Below, piece after piece: positions 48,741 through 57,426 of a DNA stretch of 64,000 bases. Numbering within the stretch: the first letter of the stretch is position 1; every line of letters begins with the position of its first letter. The translations under genes and the position numbers were made by a program. The notes below the pieces were generated by a model, which was not told the DNA's origin, did not search any database, and worked only from the letters and a program-made list of their open reading frames with translations. The stretch spans positions 1 to 64,000 of the forward strand of contig JADBJK010000031.1 in the NCBI GenBank assembly GCA_014874485.1, in the 5' to 3' direction. This DNA is from Chloroflexota bacterium. GTDB taxonomy: Bacteria > Chloroflexota > Anaerolineae > DTLA01.

Positions 48741-49508
48741 ATGGCATCGCTGCTCCAAACTCACAACGTGATTCTCCTCGCGGCGCTGGCGACGTTGGGG
48801 ACCGGCTTCGCCACAGGCGTCGGCGCGCTGCCCACGCTCCTGACCGTGCGCGTCAGCGACAAACTGCTGGACGGCCTGCTGGGATTCGCAGCGGGCGTCA
48901 TGCTCGCGGCCACCTCGTTCAGCCTGCTCATCCCGTCCATGGAAACGGGCGGCATCTGGGTTACCGTCGCCGGTGTCCTGGTGGGGGCTGCGTTTGTCGC
49001 CCTCATGGACCGGGTTGTCCCCCACATGCACTTCATCTCCGGTCCGGAAGGCCCGCCCTCCGCGACCCTGAAACGCATCACGCTCCTCATCCTGGCCATC
49101 ACAATCCACAACTTCCCCGAGGGGCTGGCGGTCGGCGTCGGGTTCGGAGGCGGCGATTTGACGGTGGCCGTCGCGCTGGCCATCGCCATTGGCTTGCAAA
49201 ACATGCCGGAGGGGCTTGCGGTGGCCTTGCCCCTTGTCCGCGAAGGCTACTCGCGCTGGAAGGCGGTGGGATACGCCCTGCTGTCCGGCCTCGTGGAGCC
49301 GATTGGCGGGGTCCTCGGCGCGGCGCTGGTGTCCGTGGCGCGGCCCATCCTGCCCTGGGGGCTGAGTTTCGCCGCAGGCGCCATGCTCTACGTCGTGAGC
49401 GAGGAGATGATACCCGAGACGCACCGCAAGGGGTTCGCCAAGGTCGGCACGACCGGCCTGCTCATCGGCTTCGTTGTGATGATGACGCTGGACAACCTGT
49501 TCGGCTAG
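48741..49508 (+). CDS. ZIP-family divalent metal transporter
   Basis: 255 aa, eight helices. Helix IV contains TIHNFPEGLAVGVGFG and helix V LQNMPEGLAVALPL, the metal-binding His/Asn-Glu motifs of ZupT-like ZIP proteins. It would import zinc, iron or manganese. ATG at 48741 has CAGGAGG 6 nt upstream. Divergent from azlCD with a 75-bp gap. Confidence 0.9.
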   Translation: MASLLQTHNVILLAALATLGTGFATGVGALPTLLTVRVSDKLLDGLLGFAAGVMLAATSFSLLIPSMETGGIWVTVAGVLVGAAFVALMDRVVPHMHFISGPEGPPSATLKRITLLILAITIHNFPEGLAVGVGFGGGDLTVAVALAIAIGLQNMPEGLAVALPLVREGYSRWKAVGYALLSGLVEPIGGVLGAALVSVARPILPWGLSFAAGAMLYVVSEEMIPETHRKGFAKVGTTGLLIGFVVMMTLDNLFG

Positions 49509-49907
49509 CAGATGGCATTGCGAGCGAGGGGAAGCCACCCAGGCCCCATCTGTCATTGCGAGCGAAGGGAAGCAATCCCGGCCCCCATCTGTCATGCTGA
49601 GCGTAGCGAAGCATCTCGGCTGACGAGATTCTTCGGCGCTCCGCGCCTCAGAATGACAGTTCGCGGGGATTGCTTCGGGCACTCCGCGCCCTCGCAATGA
49701 CAAGCCCCCACCTGTCATTGCGAGCGAAGCGAAGCAATCCCGGCCCCCATCTGTCATGCTGAGCGTAGCGAAGCATCTCGGCTGACGAGATTCTTCGGCG
49801 CTCCGCGCCTCAGAATGACAGTTCGCGGGGATTGCTTCGGGCACTCCGCGCCCTCGCAATGACAAGCCCCCACCTGTCATTGCGAGCGAAGCGAAGCCAC
49901 CCAGGCC
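49509..49907. repeat. 162-bp tandem array of 'tgtcattgcgag' repeats
   Basis: A 162-bp unit starts at 49550 and again at 49712; a third begins at 49874 and breaks off after about 30 bp. Each unit contains TGTCATTGCGAG, an internal TGTCATGCTGAGC arm with its complement CAGAATGACA, and a closing CTCGCAATGACA arm, so every unit can fold into nested hairpins. No coding capacity. Confidence 0.8.
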
Positions 49908-49942
49908 CACGTGCGGCGCACCTCGGAGGTGCGTCGCACGTG
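49908..49942. repeat. Palindromic repeat, 'AGGTGCGTCGCA' family, copy 3
   Basis: CACGTGCggCGCACCT with AGGTGCGtcGCACGTG around a 3-nt loop. Third family member, embedded at the end of the tgtcattgcgag array. Its outer arms differ from copies 1 and 2, but the core is shared. Confidence 0.6.
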
Positions 49943-50028
49943 CACGTCATTGTGAGCGAGACGTGCGTCCAGGAATCACCGCAGCGAAGCGCCAGGCCGC
50001 GCGGCAGGCCCGAAGCCACGCAGCCTGC
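49943..50028. other. Remnant repeat and spacer
   Basis: A degenerate 'gtcattgtgagcgag' piece followed by about 60 bp of spacer before the flavodiiron stop codon. No gene seen. Confidence 0.3.
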
Positions 50029-51222
50029 CTACTTCAGCGCGCGGGCGAAACGCGCCCCGAACTCCTCGGCAGCCTTCAGGTCTTCCGCCGTCGGCCCCCC
50101 GCGGAACTCCAGCGTCTCCACCAGATCCCACTTGAGGGGCGTGATGAGGTCGGTCAGTTCCTTCTGCGCACCGCCGCTCCAACCGTAACTCCCAAACCAT
50201 GCCGCCTTCTTGTTCATCACACGCTTGCGCGCGGCAATGTCCAGCACGTGCGCCATCGGCGGGAACAGGCCCACCTCATACGTGGGCGCGCCCATCATCA
50301 CGCCGGACTTCGTCCAAAGCGAGGGCAGGATGTAACTGAAATGCGTGCGCGCCACGTCAAAAACCTCAATGGCGATATCCTCGCGCGAAATCCCCTGCGC
50401 CACCGCGTTCATCATCTTCTCGGTGTTGCCGTACATGGAGCCATAGAGCAGGGTAACGCCGGGCTCCGCAGGCTCCGTCGCGTAGCGCGCCCACTGCGCG
50501 TACAGTTCCACGATGCGCTGCGGGTTCTTGCGCCAGATGAGACCGTGGGACGGCGCGATGATCTCAACCGGCACCGGCTGCAGTTTCTTGATTGCCCGAA
50601 GCACCGGCCCGCTGAACTTTGCGATGATGTTGACGTAGTAGCGCAGCGCCTCGCGTTCGTAGAAGCCCATGTCCACGCACTGGTCGTCAAAGATGGCGCC
50701 CCGCAGCGCCCCGTAGCCGCCAAAGGCATCGCAGGAGAACAGCACCTTCTCGCCCTGGTCGTAGGTCATCATCGTCTCCGGCCAGTGCACAAAGGGCGTG
50801 GAGAAGAACTGGAGCGTGTGGCGTCCCAGGCTCAGCGTTTCGCCATCCTGCACCACGCGCACCGACTCCGCGCCGCCGTAGAAGGCCTCCAGCAACTCCT
50901 TGGTCTTCTCCGTGCCCAGAATCGTGGCCTGGGGGGCAAGCCTGCGGAAAAGGGAGAGCAAACCGGAGTGGTCAGGCTCAATGTGGTTGATGACCACATA
51001 GTCAATCGCCCCCAAGTCGCACACCTGGGCGATCTGTCCCAGGAATTCGTCGGCCTTGAATGCCTTGGCCAGGTCAATCAACGCAGTCTTCTCGTCTCGG
51101 ACAAGATACGCATTGTAGGAGACGCCTTCCCGATCAATGGGCCAAAGACCCTCAAACAGGTCTGTCGTCCTGTCGTTGACGCCGATCCAGTAGATGTCCG
51201 GGCGCACTTGCACGACGCTCAT
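50029..51222 (-). CDS. fprA: Flavodiiron protein (A-type flavoprotein, FprA)
   Basis: 397 aa. Metallo-beta-lactamase-like domain (~1-250) with diiron ligands in HIEPDHSG, HWPETM, SCDAFGG and SHGLIW; then a flavodoxin domain (~255-397) with LYGSMYGNTEKM for FMN. It reduces O2 to water or NO to N2O and protects anaerobes during oxygen exposure. Electrons usually come through rubredoxin, not encoded here. GAGGAGG before ATG 51222. Confidence 0.93.
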   Translation of the reverse strand: MSVVQVRPDIYWIGVNDRTTDLFEGLWPIDREGVSYNAYLVRDEKTALIDLAKAFKADEFLGQIAQVCDLGAIDYVVINHIEPDHSGLLSLFRRLAPQATILGTEKTKELLEAFYGGAESVRVVQDGETLSLGRHTLQFFSTPFVHWPETMMTYDQGEKVLFSCDAFGGYGALRGAIFDDQCVDMGFYEREALRYYVNIIAKFSGPVLRAIKKLQPVPVEIIAPSHGLIWRKNPQRIVELYAQWARYATEPAEPGVTLLYGSMYGNTEKMMNAVAQGISREDIAIEVFDVARTHFSYILPSLWTKSGVMMGAPTYEVGLFPPMAHVLDIAARKRVMNKKAAWFGSYGWSGGAQKELTDLITPLKWDLVETLEFRGGPTAEDLKAAEEFGARFARALK

Positions 51223-51350
51223 GGGGCCACCTCCTCCCTGAGATGCACAATGTTTGCGAAGAATATCTTACCCCATTGTTGCAGAATGCGCAAAGTCTCT
51301 CTCGTTCTGCGGCCTCGTTCTGCGGCGAAAGGGAAGCCGCCCGCATATCT

Positions 51351-51379
51351 TTGACAAAGGGCAACGCGGATAGTAGAAT
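51351..51379 (+). promoter_or_regulatory. Promoter of the unknown gene-glyA/gcvT fusion operon
   Basis: TTGACA (51351-51356), 17-nt spacer, TAGAAT (51374-51379), start near 51386. This places the translation start of the next gene downstream of 51386. Confidence 0.65.
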
Positions 51380-51449
51380 GCGGCCAGACAGGGGCTGCGC
51401 CCACCGGCAGCGGCCAGCCCTGCCATTCCCAGAACTCCGGAGTTCTTCC

Positions 51450-52448
51450 GTGATCGGCAGCGACGCAGAGAACGCCTTGCATGTGTTCCTAGAGGTTCGG
51501 CCAGCGCGCGGCGACGGCCACAGGATACCGCTACCCCTCGCAGAAGCCCGTATGCGCACGGCGCGGCACCTAGCCCAAGCCGCGCAGGAATGCGGGGCCC
51601 GCGCCGAACTGTTGGATGGCAACCACCGCGAGCCGCACAGTCCGCCCGCCGGCCATGCCCTCTGGGTGCGCTGGGGCGCGGGCGCGCTGCTGGACGGCGA
51701 ATCCATCTGCCGTCTTGGACTCGCCGCGCGGGATGGCTCGGTCTGGGGCAACCGCCGCGAGTACCCAGACCTATGGGCCTTCCCCGCGGGACTGTGGCCC
51801 AAGCCGGGAAGCAAGCCGCAGAAGGTATTCCCGCCCAGCGCCGCGACCCTGTTCCGCCTGGCCACGGGTGGCGACCTGTGCCTGCTTGCCGCGCTCGGCC
51901 CGCAGGGTCTCGCACGCGCCGACGACCTCGGCGCAAGCCCCGCCGTCCTGGACCGCATCCACGCCGTTACGCGCCTGCTGACAAAGCGAACGGCCGAACT
52001 GCTCGTCGTGGGCGATCCGGGCACGGAGGGCTGGCGACACCTGGAGCAGGAAACGGCCTGCCGCGTGCGCCTGCTGGCCGACGCCGCGGGGGGAGTGCTG
52101 GCATCGCTGCTGGCGTCCGCGGGGCCTGCGCAGTTCGTGCGGTATCTGTACGAACTCGGCGACGCGTTCCTGGTGAACACGCGCATCCTGTTCGCGGATG
52201 CAGACCGTCCCGCCCCACAGGACTTCTTCCAGTCCGACCTGGGACTGGTGGACCGCATCGCCCATCGGGGGCTACGCCTGCTCACGGAGGCGCTCCTGAG
52301 CGGCAGCCGCCCCGTCATCCTCGGGGGCAGCAGCCTGCTGACGGGCGGCATCTACCTGCTGATAGAACGCGCCTGGGAAGGCAAGGATTTGCCACGGCAA
52401 TACGAGACAGTCCCAGCGCCCAGCGCCAAGCAAATCACAAAGGAGTGA
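51450..52448 (+). CDS. Conserved-looking protein of unknown function
   Basis: About 332 aa, soluble, alpha/beta composition, no signal peptide. Segments such as HALWVRWGAGALLDGESICRLG, VTRLLTKRTAELLVVGDPG and SGSRPVILGGSSLLTGG look like Rossmann-type strands and glycine loops, but I do not recognise the family. GTG at 51450 is chosen from promoter position and the CGGAG upstream. It ends 4 nt before the SHMT-GcvT fusion, so it is probably tied to glycine/serine or folate metabolism. Confidence 0.55.
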   Translation: MIGSDAENALHVFLEVRPARGDGHRIPLPLAEARMRTARHLAQAAQECGARAELLDGNHREPHSPPAGHALWVRWGAGALLDGESICRLGLAARDGSVWGNRREYPDLWAFPAGLWPKPGSKPQKVFPPSAATLFRLATGGDLCLLAALGPQGLARADDLGASPAVLDRIHAVTRLLTKRTAELLVVGDPGTEGWRHLEQETACRVRLLADAAGGVLASLLASAGPAQFVRYLYELGDAFLVNTRILFADADRPAPQDFFQSDLGLVDRIAHRGLRLLTEALLSGSRPVILGGSSLLTGGIYLLIERAWEGKDLPRQYETVPAPSAKQITKE

Positions 52449-52452
52449 GAGC

Positions 52453-55400
52453 ATGGGTGAGAATCGCGATTTTCTGTTCAGGGGGCCCCTCGCCTCGCTG
52501 GACCCCGACGTGCAGGCCCTTATTGACCTGGAGCAAGAGCGCCAGTCCCGCCGCATCATCCTGATCCCCTCGGAGAGCATGGCCCCGGCGGCTGTGCGCG
52601 AGGCCCTATCTTCCGAGTTCTCCCACATCTACGCGGAGGGCTATCCCCCGACCCGCATGACGCGGGAGCCCGAAGACCTCGTGCTGGACTACGAGCACCA
52701 ACTGGCTTACTACCGACGATATGCCGACCGTCGGTTCTACAAGGGCGCGGATTATGTAAACTTTGTGGAAACCCTGGCCCAGCGACGGGCCGCCGCCTGC
52801 TTCGCCAACGACCGCGTGCGCGCCGACCAAATCTACGCGAACGTGCAGCCCCTGTCGGGAGCCGCCGCCAACAACGCCATCTACGAGGCGTTCGTGCGGC
52901 CCGGCGAAACCGTCATGGGCATGAACCTGATGCACGGCGGCCACCTCACCCACGGCAGCCAGTTCAACCGCTCGGGCAAGCAGTACCGCATCGTCTCCTA
53001 CACCGTGGACCCCAAAACCGAACGCCTGGACTACGACGCCATCCGCGAGTTGGCGCTCCAGCACCGCCCGAAGATGATCATCGCGGGCTACACGTCCTAC
53101 CCCTGGGCGCCGGACTGGCAAAAGTTCCGCGAGATCGCCGACGCCGTGGGCGCGATCCTCATGGCCGACATCGCCCACACGGCAGGCATGGCCATCGCCG
53201 GGGTCTATCCCAGCCCGGTGGGCATCGCCGACGTTACCGTATTCACCACGCACAAGACCATCTGCGGGCCGCGCGCCGCCGTCATCCTCACCACCTCGGA
53301 GGAGCACGCCACCAAGATTGACAGCGCCGTGTTCCCAGGCGAACAGGGCGGGCCTCACGTCAACACGTTCGCGGCGCTGGCCGTGGCGTTCAAACTGGCC
53401 CAGACGCCCCAGTTCCACGCCCTGCAGAAGCAGATTGTCGTCAATGCGCGGGCGCTGGCCCAGAGTTTGCAGGATCGCGGCCTGCGCCTGGCCTACGGCG
53501 GCACCGACACCCACCTGCTGCTCGTGGACCTCAAATCCGTGAAGTCGGCCAACGGCGAGTTCCCACGAGGCGAGGTGGCCGCGCGCCTGCTGGAAATCTG
53601 CGGCATCATCGTCAACAAGAACACCATCCCCGGCGACGACATCACCGCCCTCGCCAGCGGGATTCGGCTCGGCACGCCCTGGGTTACCCAGCGGGGCATG
53701 CGCGAGCAGGACATGGACCAGATTGCCGACTTCATCTTCCGCGTCGTGCGGGAGATTCGCCCGTTCCAGTACCTGGGACTGAGCGGCGTGCTGCCGCGCG
53801 GGAAGGCACCGTTCGCGCTCCTGCGCCAGGTGCGGCGCGAGGTGGACGAGTTTGCGGCGCGGTTTGAACCGAAGACCGAGCAGCGCTCCGCCTACCCCCA
53901 CTATCACCTGCCCGCGGCGCAGAATGCCCCCGCCTGGCCGACGCAGGGCCGCCAGGCCGACGCCGCAACCGCCGCGCGCGCCCTGGCCGAAGGCGCAGTC
54001 ATCGTTGACCCATCGCAGTTCAGCGTCCTCATGGTGCGCGGCACCCGAGCCCATGCTTTCCTCCAAGAGGCCACCACCGCCAACCTGGCCGCGCTGGGGC
54101 CCGGCCAGATGGCGCACACCGCGCTGCTGGACGGCGACGGGCAAGTGCTGGATGATGTGGTCGTCGTGCGCCTTGCCCCCACCCCGCGCGGCGAGGACAG
54201 GTACTACGTGCTCGCCAACGCCACAAACGCCGACACGGTCAAGGACTGGCTCCGCGCGCTGAGCGATGGGTACGTGCTTTTTGACAAGCGCGACGTGCTC
54301 CGCAAGGTGCAGGGCCCCGCCATCGTGGCCGATGCCACCAATGAGGTAGCCGATGAGGAAGCGCGGCTGCTGGCGATTGCAGTGGTCGGGCCGGCGGCGT
54401 CGGCGCTCCTGAAAAAGACGCTGGCCCTGGCCGACGTGGGCGGCAACGGCGTCGTGGAAACGCAGGTCGCGGGCAAGTCGCTGCTGGTCGCTCGGATGCC
54501 CTCGTTGCGCGATGGCTTCCTCTGCATCGGCAGCCCCGACGCCCTGCTGGCCCTGGAGACCGGCCTCACGGGCGCGGGCGCCGTCGCGGGCGGCAGCGAC
54601 GCATGGGCAGCGGTGCGGCGTTCGGCGGGGCTTCCCGTGTACGACCAGGCGTCGCCCCGTCCCAGCGGCCTGGCCCTGCTCCACGGCGGCCACGAGCGCC
54701 TGTTTGACCTGCGCAAGCCCTACTTCGTGGGACAGGATTCCCTCGCCGCCTCGGCCCCTGTGGAGAGCCTGCCCGAATTCGTGTGGGAATGGCGGGAGGA
54801 AGAGACCCTGAAGCGCACGCCGCTCTACGAGGAGCACAAGAAGCGCACGCGCAAGTTGATCCCCTTCGCCGGATGGGAGATGCCCGTCTGGTACACCAGC
54901 GTGGGCGAGGAGCACGCCGCCGTTCGCAAGGCCGCGGGCCTGTTTGACGTGGCCCACATGGGCGTGCTAGAGGTCTCCGGGCCGCACGCCGCCGCGTTCC
55001 TGGATGCCGTGGCGTCCAACTACGTGCGCTGGCTAGAGCCGGGCCAGTCGCAGTACGCCTACCTGCTGGACACTGACGGCAACGTGCTGGACGACATCAT
55101 CATCTATTGCCTGGGCCGCGAGCGGTACATGGTCGTGGTGAACGCCGCCAACGCGGAGAAAGATTGGGCGTGGCTGAACGCCGTGAATGAGGGGCGCGTG
55201 CTCATTGACCGCAACCGACCCTACGTGCGGGTTGAGGCCCCCGCCATCCTGCGCGACCTCAAAGACCCGCGCTGGGGCAAGGATTGCAGAGTGGACCTGG
55301 CGCTGCAAGGCCCGGCGTCCCTCGCCATCCTGCAGACGCTGGCCCGCGACGCCCGACAAGCCACGGAGTTGGCCCATATCCGCCGCACGGAGTTGATAGA

Positions 55401-56061
55401 GACGACCCTGGCGGGCATTCCGCTGGTCGTGTCGCGGACGGGCTACACGGGCGAGCCGGTGGGGTTTGAACTGTTCGTCCACCCCGATGAGGCCGTGCGC
55501 CTGTGGAACCTGCTGCTGGAGAAGGGCGAGCCGTTCGGGCTGAAGCCTGCCGGCCTAGCGGCGCGCGACTCCACCCGCATTGAGGCGGGCTTGCCCCTGT
55601 ACGGGCACGAGTTGGCCGGCCCCTACAACATCACGCCGATTGAGGCCGGCTTTGAGCCTTATGTCAAGTATCACAAGCCGTTCTTCGTGGGGCGTGAGGC
55701 CATCCTGCGCCACTCGGCGGAAGCCGCCAACACCATCGTCCGGTTCCGCGTCAACTCGCCCAACGCCCGCGCTTTCCGGGGCCACGAACCGGTCGTGAAC
55801 AAGCGCGGCCAGTACATCGGGCGCGTTACCAGTTGCACCCTGGTGGGCGAGACCCAAATCGGCATGGCGCTGGTGGACAAACGCTACGCCCAGGAGGGCA
55901 CAGAGATCGCCATCTTCCCGACGGCCGCCGCGAAGAGCGACAAGCCGCTGTCTCTCGCCGAACTGGAGCGCGGGGACCAGGTCCTGCTGCCCGAATGGTG
56001 CACCGTCTTGGCTCGGTTCCCCAGGCTGGGCATGCCCGTGGCCCCTGACGCCAACGAGTAG
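52453..56061 (+). CDS. Serine hydroxymethyltransferase-GcvT-GcvT triple fusion
   Basis: 1202 aa, three domains. Residues 1-~450: SHMT (GlyA), with IPSESMAP, VQPLSGAAANN, DIAHTAGM and the PLP lysine K268 in TTHKTICGPR. Residues ~490-760: a divergent aminomethyltransferase/GcvT-like domain (DPSQFSVLMVRGTRAHAFLQEATTANL). Residues ~780-1195: a fuller GcvT domain (YEEHKKRTRKLIPFAGWEMPVWY, LFDVAHMGVLEVSG, GYTGEPVGFELF, GLAARDSTRIEAGLPLYGHEL). SHMT makes serine from glycine and methylene-THF; GcvT makes methylene-THF in glycine cleavage. Fusion could channel methylene-THF. The other gcv genes lie 1.4 kb downstream on the opposite strand. AAAGGAG precedes the ATG. Confidence 0.9.
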   Translation: MGENRDFLFRGPLASLDPDVQALIDLEQERQSRRIILIPSESMAPAAVREALSSEFSHIYAEGYPPTRMTREPEDLVLDYEHQLAYYRRYADRRFYKGADYVNFVETLAQRRAAACFANDRVRADQIYANVQPLSGAAANNAIYEAFVRPGETVMGMNLMHGGHLTHGSQFNRSGKQYRIVSYTVDPKTERLDYDAIRELALQHRPKMIIAGYTSYPWAPDWQKFREIADAVGAILMADIAHTAGMAIAGVYPSPVGIADVTVFTTHKTICGPRAAVILTTSEEHATKIDSAVFPGEQGGPHVNTFAALAVAFKLAQTPQFHALQKQIVVNARALAQSLQDRGLRLAYGGTDTHLLLVDLKSVKSANGEFPRGEVAARLLEICGIIVNKNTIPGDDITALASGIRLGTPWVTQRGMREQDMDQIADFIFRVVREIRPFQYLGLSGVLPRGKAPFALLRQVRREVDEFAARFEPKTEQRSAYPHYHLPAAQNAPAWPTQGRQADAATAARALAEGAVIVDPSQFSVLMVRGTRAHAFLQEATTANLAALGPGQMAHTALLDGDGQVLDDVVVVRLAPTPRGEDRYYVLANATNADTVKDWLRALSDGYVLFDKRDVLRKVQGPAIVADATNEVADEEARLLAIAVVGPAASALLKKTLALADVGGNGVVETQVAGKSLLVARMPSLRDGFLCIGSPDALLALETGLTGAGAVAGGSDAWAAVRRSAGLPVYDQASPRPSGLALLHGGHERLFDLRKPYFVGQDSLAASAPVESLPEFVWEWREEETLKRTPLYEEHKKRTRKLIPFAGWEMPVWYTSVGEEHAAVRKAAGLFDVAHMGVLEVSGPHAAAFLDAVASNYVRWLEPGQSQYAYLLDTDGNVLDDIIIYCLGRERYMVVVNAANAEKDWAWLNAVNEGRVLIDRNRPYVRVEAPAILRDLKDPRWGKDCRVDLALQGPASLAILQTLARDARQATELAHIRRTELIETTLAGIPLVVSRTGYTGEPVGFELFVHPDEAVRLWNLLLEKGEPFGLKPAGLAARDSTRIEAGLPLYGHELAGPYNITPIEAGFEPYVKYHKPFFVGREAILRHSAEAANTIVRFRVNSPNARAFRGHEPVVNKRGQYIGRVTSCTLVGETQIGMALVDKRYAQEGTEIAIFPTAAAKSDKPLSLAELERGDQVLLPEWCTVLARFPRLGMPVAPDANE

Positions 56062-56082
56062 CGCACAATTCGCACCGCCGAA

Positions 56083-56155
56083 ATCGTGGAGACCGCAGAG
56101 GTCTGTCAGCAACGCTCTCTGTGGTCTCCGCGTCTGCTGCGGCGGTCAGCGTTCC
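56083..56155. repeat. Degenerate palindromic repeat
   Basis: Outer arms ACCGC/GCGGCGGT and inner 'gagaccgcagag' / 'ctctgtggtctc' arms form a hairpin between two convergent genes (stops at 56061 and 56146). It resembles the palindrome at 31-104 and probably ends both transcripts. Confidence 0.4.
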
Positions 56156-57285
56156 GCCACAATCCGCTCGGCCAGTTGACGTATCCCGCGCGCCGCCTTG
56201 TTGCGTGGGTTCGTCAGCATGATGGGGCTGCCCTGATTGGCGGCCAGGGCCACCTCCACGCCGCCCGATTCCAGCGGGAAAGGCTCCCTCCCGCCAAGCA
56301 CGCGCTTCACATCCTGCTCGCGAATGCCGGTATCCACGCCCGTGCCGTTGAGGACGGGCATCACCTTGTCCGCAGGGTAGCCCAGCGTGCGCGCCAGCGT
56401 GAGGAACAGACTGGCGTTGCGCAACGCGCCGATGTCTGCGGTCAGGACCAGCAGCACGAGTTCGGCCTTGTCCAGAACCATCAGCGTGCGGTCGTCGTAC
56501 ACCCGCTGGGTATCCACCACGATGTAGTCAAAACTGTGCGAGGCCAGGTCCAGGACCCGCCCAATCAGCCGCGCCGAGACTTCTTCCGCGCGCTCGGGGC
56601 GCGGCGGCGACAGCAGAACGCGGATGCCCGATGGGTGCTCCACCATCGCCTGGGCGAGCATCGCCGTGTCCAGTTCCTCCACATATTGCACGAGGTCGTT
56701 GATGGTGTGAACCGGCGGCACGTTCAGGTGCAAGCCCACATCGCCGAAGGACAGGTCGGCGTCAATCAGGGCAACGGCCTCGCCCGTGATCTGCCGCAGC
56801 GCCAGGGCCAGATTCACGGCCAGCGTGGTGGTCCCCACCCCGCCTTTGCAGCCGAACACCGCTACGATGGTCGCCAGCTTCTCCTGAGCGGCAGCGGGTG
56901 CCGGGGCAGCGCCGCGCCGCGCCAACAGGGACTTGATCCGCACCTCCAACTCCACCGGCTCAAAAGGCTTCACCATGTAGTCGTCGGCGCCTGCCTCAAA
57001 GCCGGCGACCTTGTCCGCCACGTCTCCACGCGACGTGAGCACCAGCACGGGGATCGCGCTCGTGCGAGGGTCCTTGCGAATCCTGCGCACGAGTTCGTAT
57101 CCGTCCATGTCGGGCATGACCACGTCGGTGATGACCAGGTCCACGGGCTGCGCCCCCAGGATGGCCAGCGCCTCAGGCCCGCTGCTGGCTTCCACCACTT
57201 GCAGCCCGAACCGCACGAGCGCCGCTCTCACGAACGCTCGCGCTGCGGCACTGTCGTCCACCACCAGGATTTTGGGCGCACTCAT
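56146..57285 (-). CDS. Response-regulator receiver fused to a MinD/CpaE-like ATPase
   Basis: 379 aa. Residues 1-~120 are a receiver domain: KILVVDDS, phosphoacceptor Asp in LVITDVVMPDMDGYE, Thr in VLTS and Lys in MVKPFEP. After an Ala/Pro linker comes a ParA/MinD fold with deviant Walker A FGCKGGVGTTT and switch segment LIDADLSFGDVGLHLN, typical of CpaE/TadZ. TadZ proteins localise type IV/Tad pilus machines; no tad genes are in the window. No histidine kinase is adjacent. A membrane-associated localisation factor controlled by phosphorylation is inferred. Confidence 0.82.
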   Translation of the reverse strand: MSAPKILVVDDSAAARAFVRAALVRFGLQVVEASSGPEALAILGAQPVDLVITDVVMPDMDGYELVRRIRKDPRTSAIPVLVLTSRGDVADKVAGFEAGADDYMVKPFEPVELEVRIKSLLARRGAAPAPAAAQEKLATIVAVFGCKGGVGTTTLAVNLALALRQITGEAVALIDADLSFGDVGLHLNVPPVHTINDLVQYVEELDTAMLAQAMVEHPSGIRVLLSPPRPERAEEVSARLIGRVLDLASHSFDYIVVDTQRVYDDRTLMVLDKAELVLLVLTADIGALRNASLFLTLARTLGYPADKVMPVLNGTGVDTGIREQDVKRVLGGREPFPLESGGVEVALAANQGSPIMLTNPRNKAARGIRQLAERIVAER

Positions 57286-57346
57286 CGGTCTTGCGCTCTG
57301 CCTCCGCAGTCAGACTGGTACTCTATAAAAGTGATTCTAGATGGTG

Positions 57347-57419
57347 TGTCATTGCGAGGGCGCGCAGCGCCCGAGGCAATCCCCGCGAGCCGAGATTGCT
57401 TCGCTCGCTCGCAATGACA
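57347..57419. repeat. Single complete 'tgtcattgcgag' palindromic element
   Basis: TGTCATTGCGAG (57347-57358) and CTCGCAATGACA (57408-57419) are perfect outer arms. Inside are GGGCGcgcaGCGCCC and a CGAGGCAATC / GATTGCTTCG pair. This single copy shows the ~73-bp ancestral form of the arrays at 49550 and 61813. Confidence 0.75.
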
Positions 57420-57426
57420 ACCGACA

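Noticed and set aside
49509..49907. Possible CRISPR array
   Set aside because: Units are contiguous 162-bp duplications with no constant short repeat separated by unique spacers, and no cas genes are present.
48666..49910. 5' extension of the azlC frame through the zinc transporter and repeats (647-aa frame)
   Set aside because: It reads antisense through a clear ZIP gene and translates palindromic repeats; AzlC length fits a start at 48665.
52606..54957. 783-aa minus-strand frame opposite the SHMT-GcvT fusion
   Set aside because: Composition typical of an antisense shadow; the plus strand encodes a recognisable enzyme.
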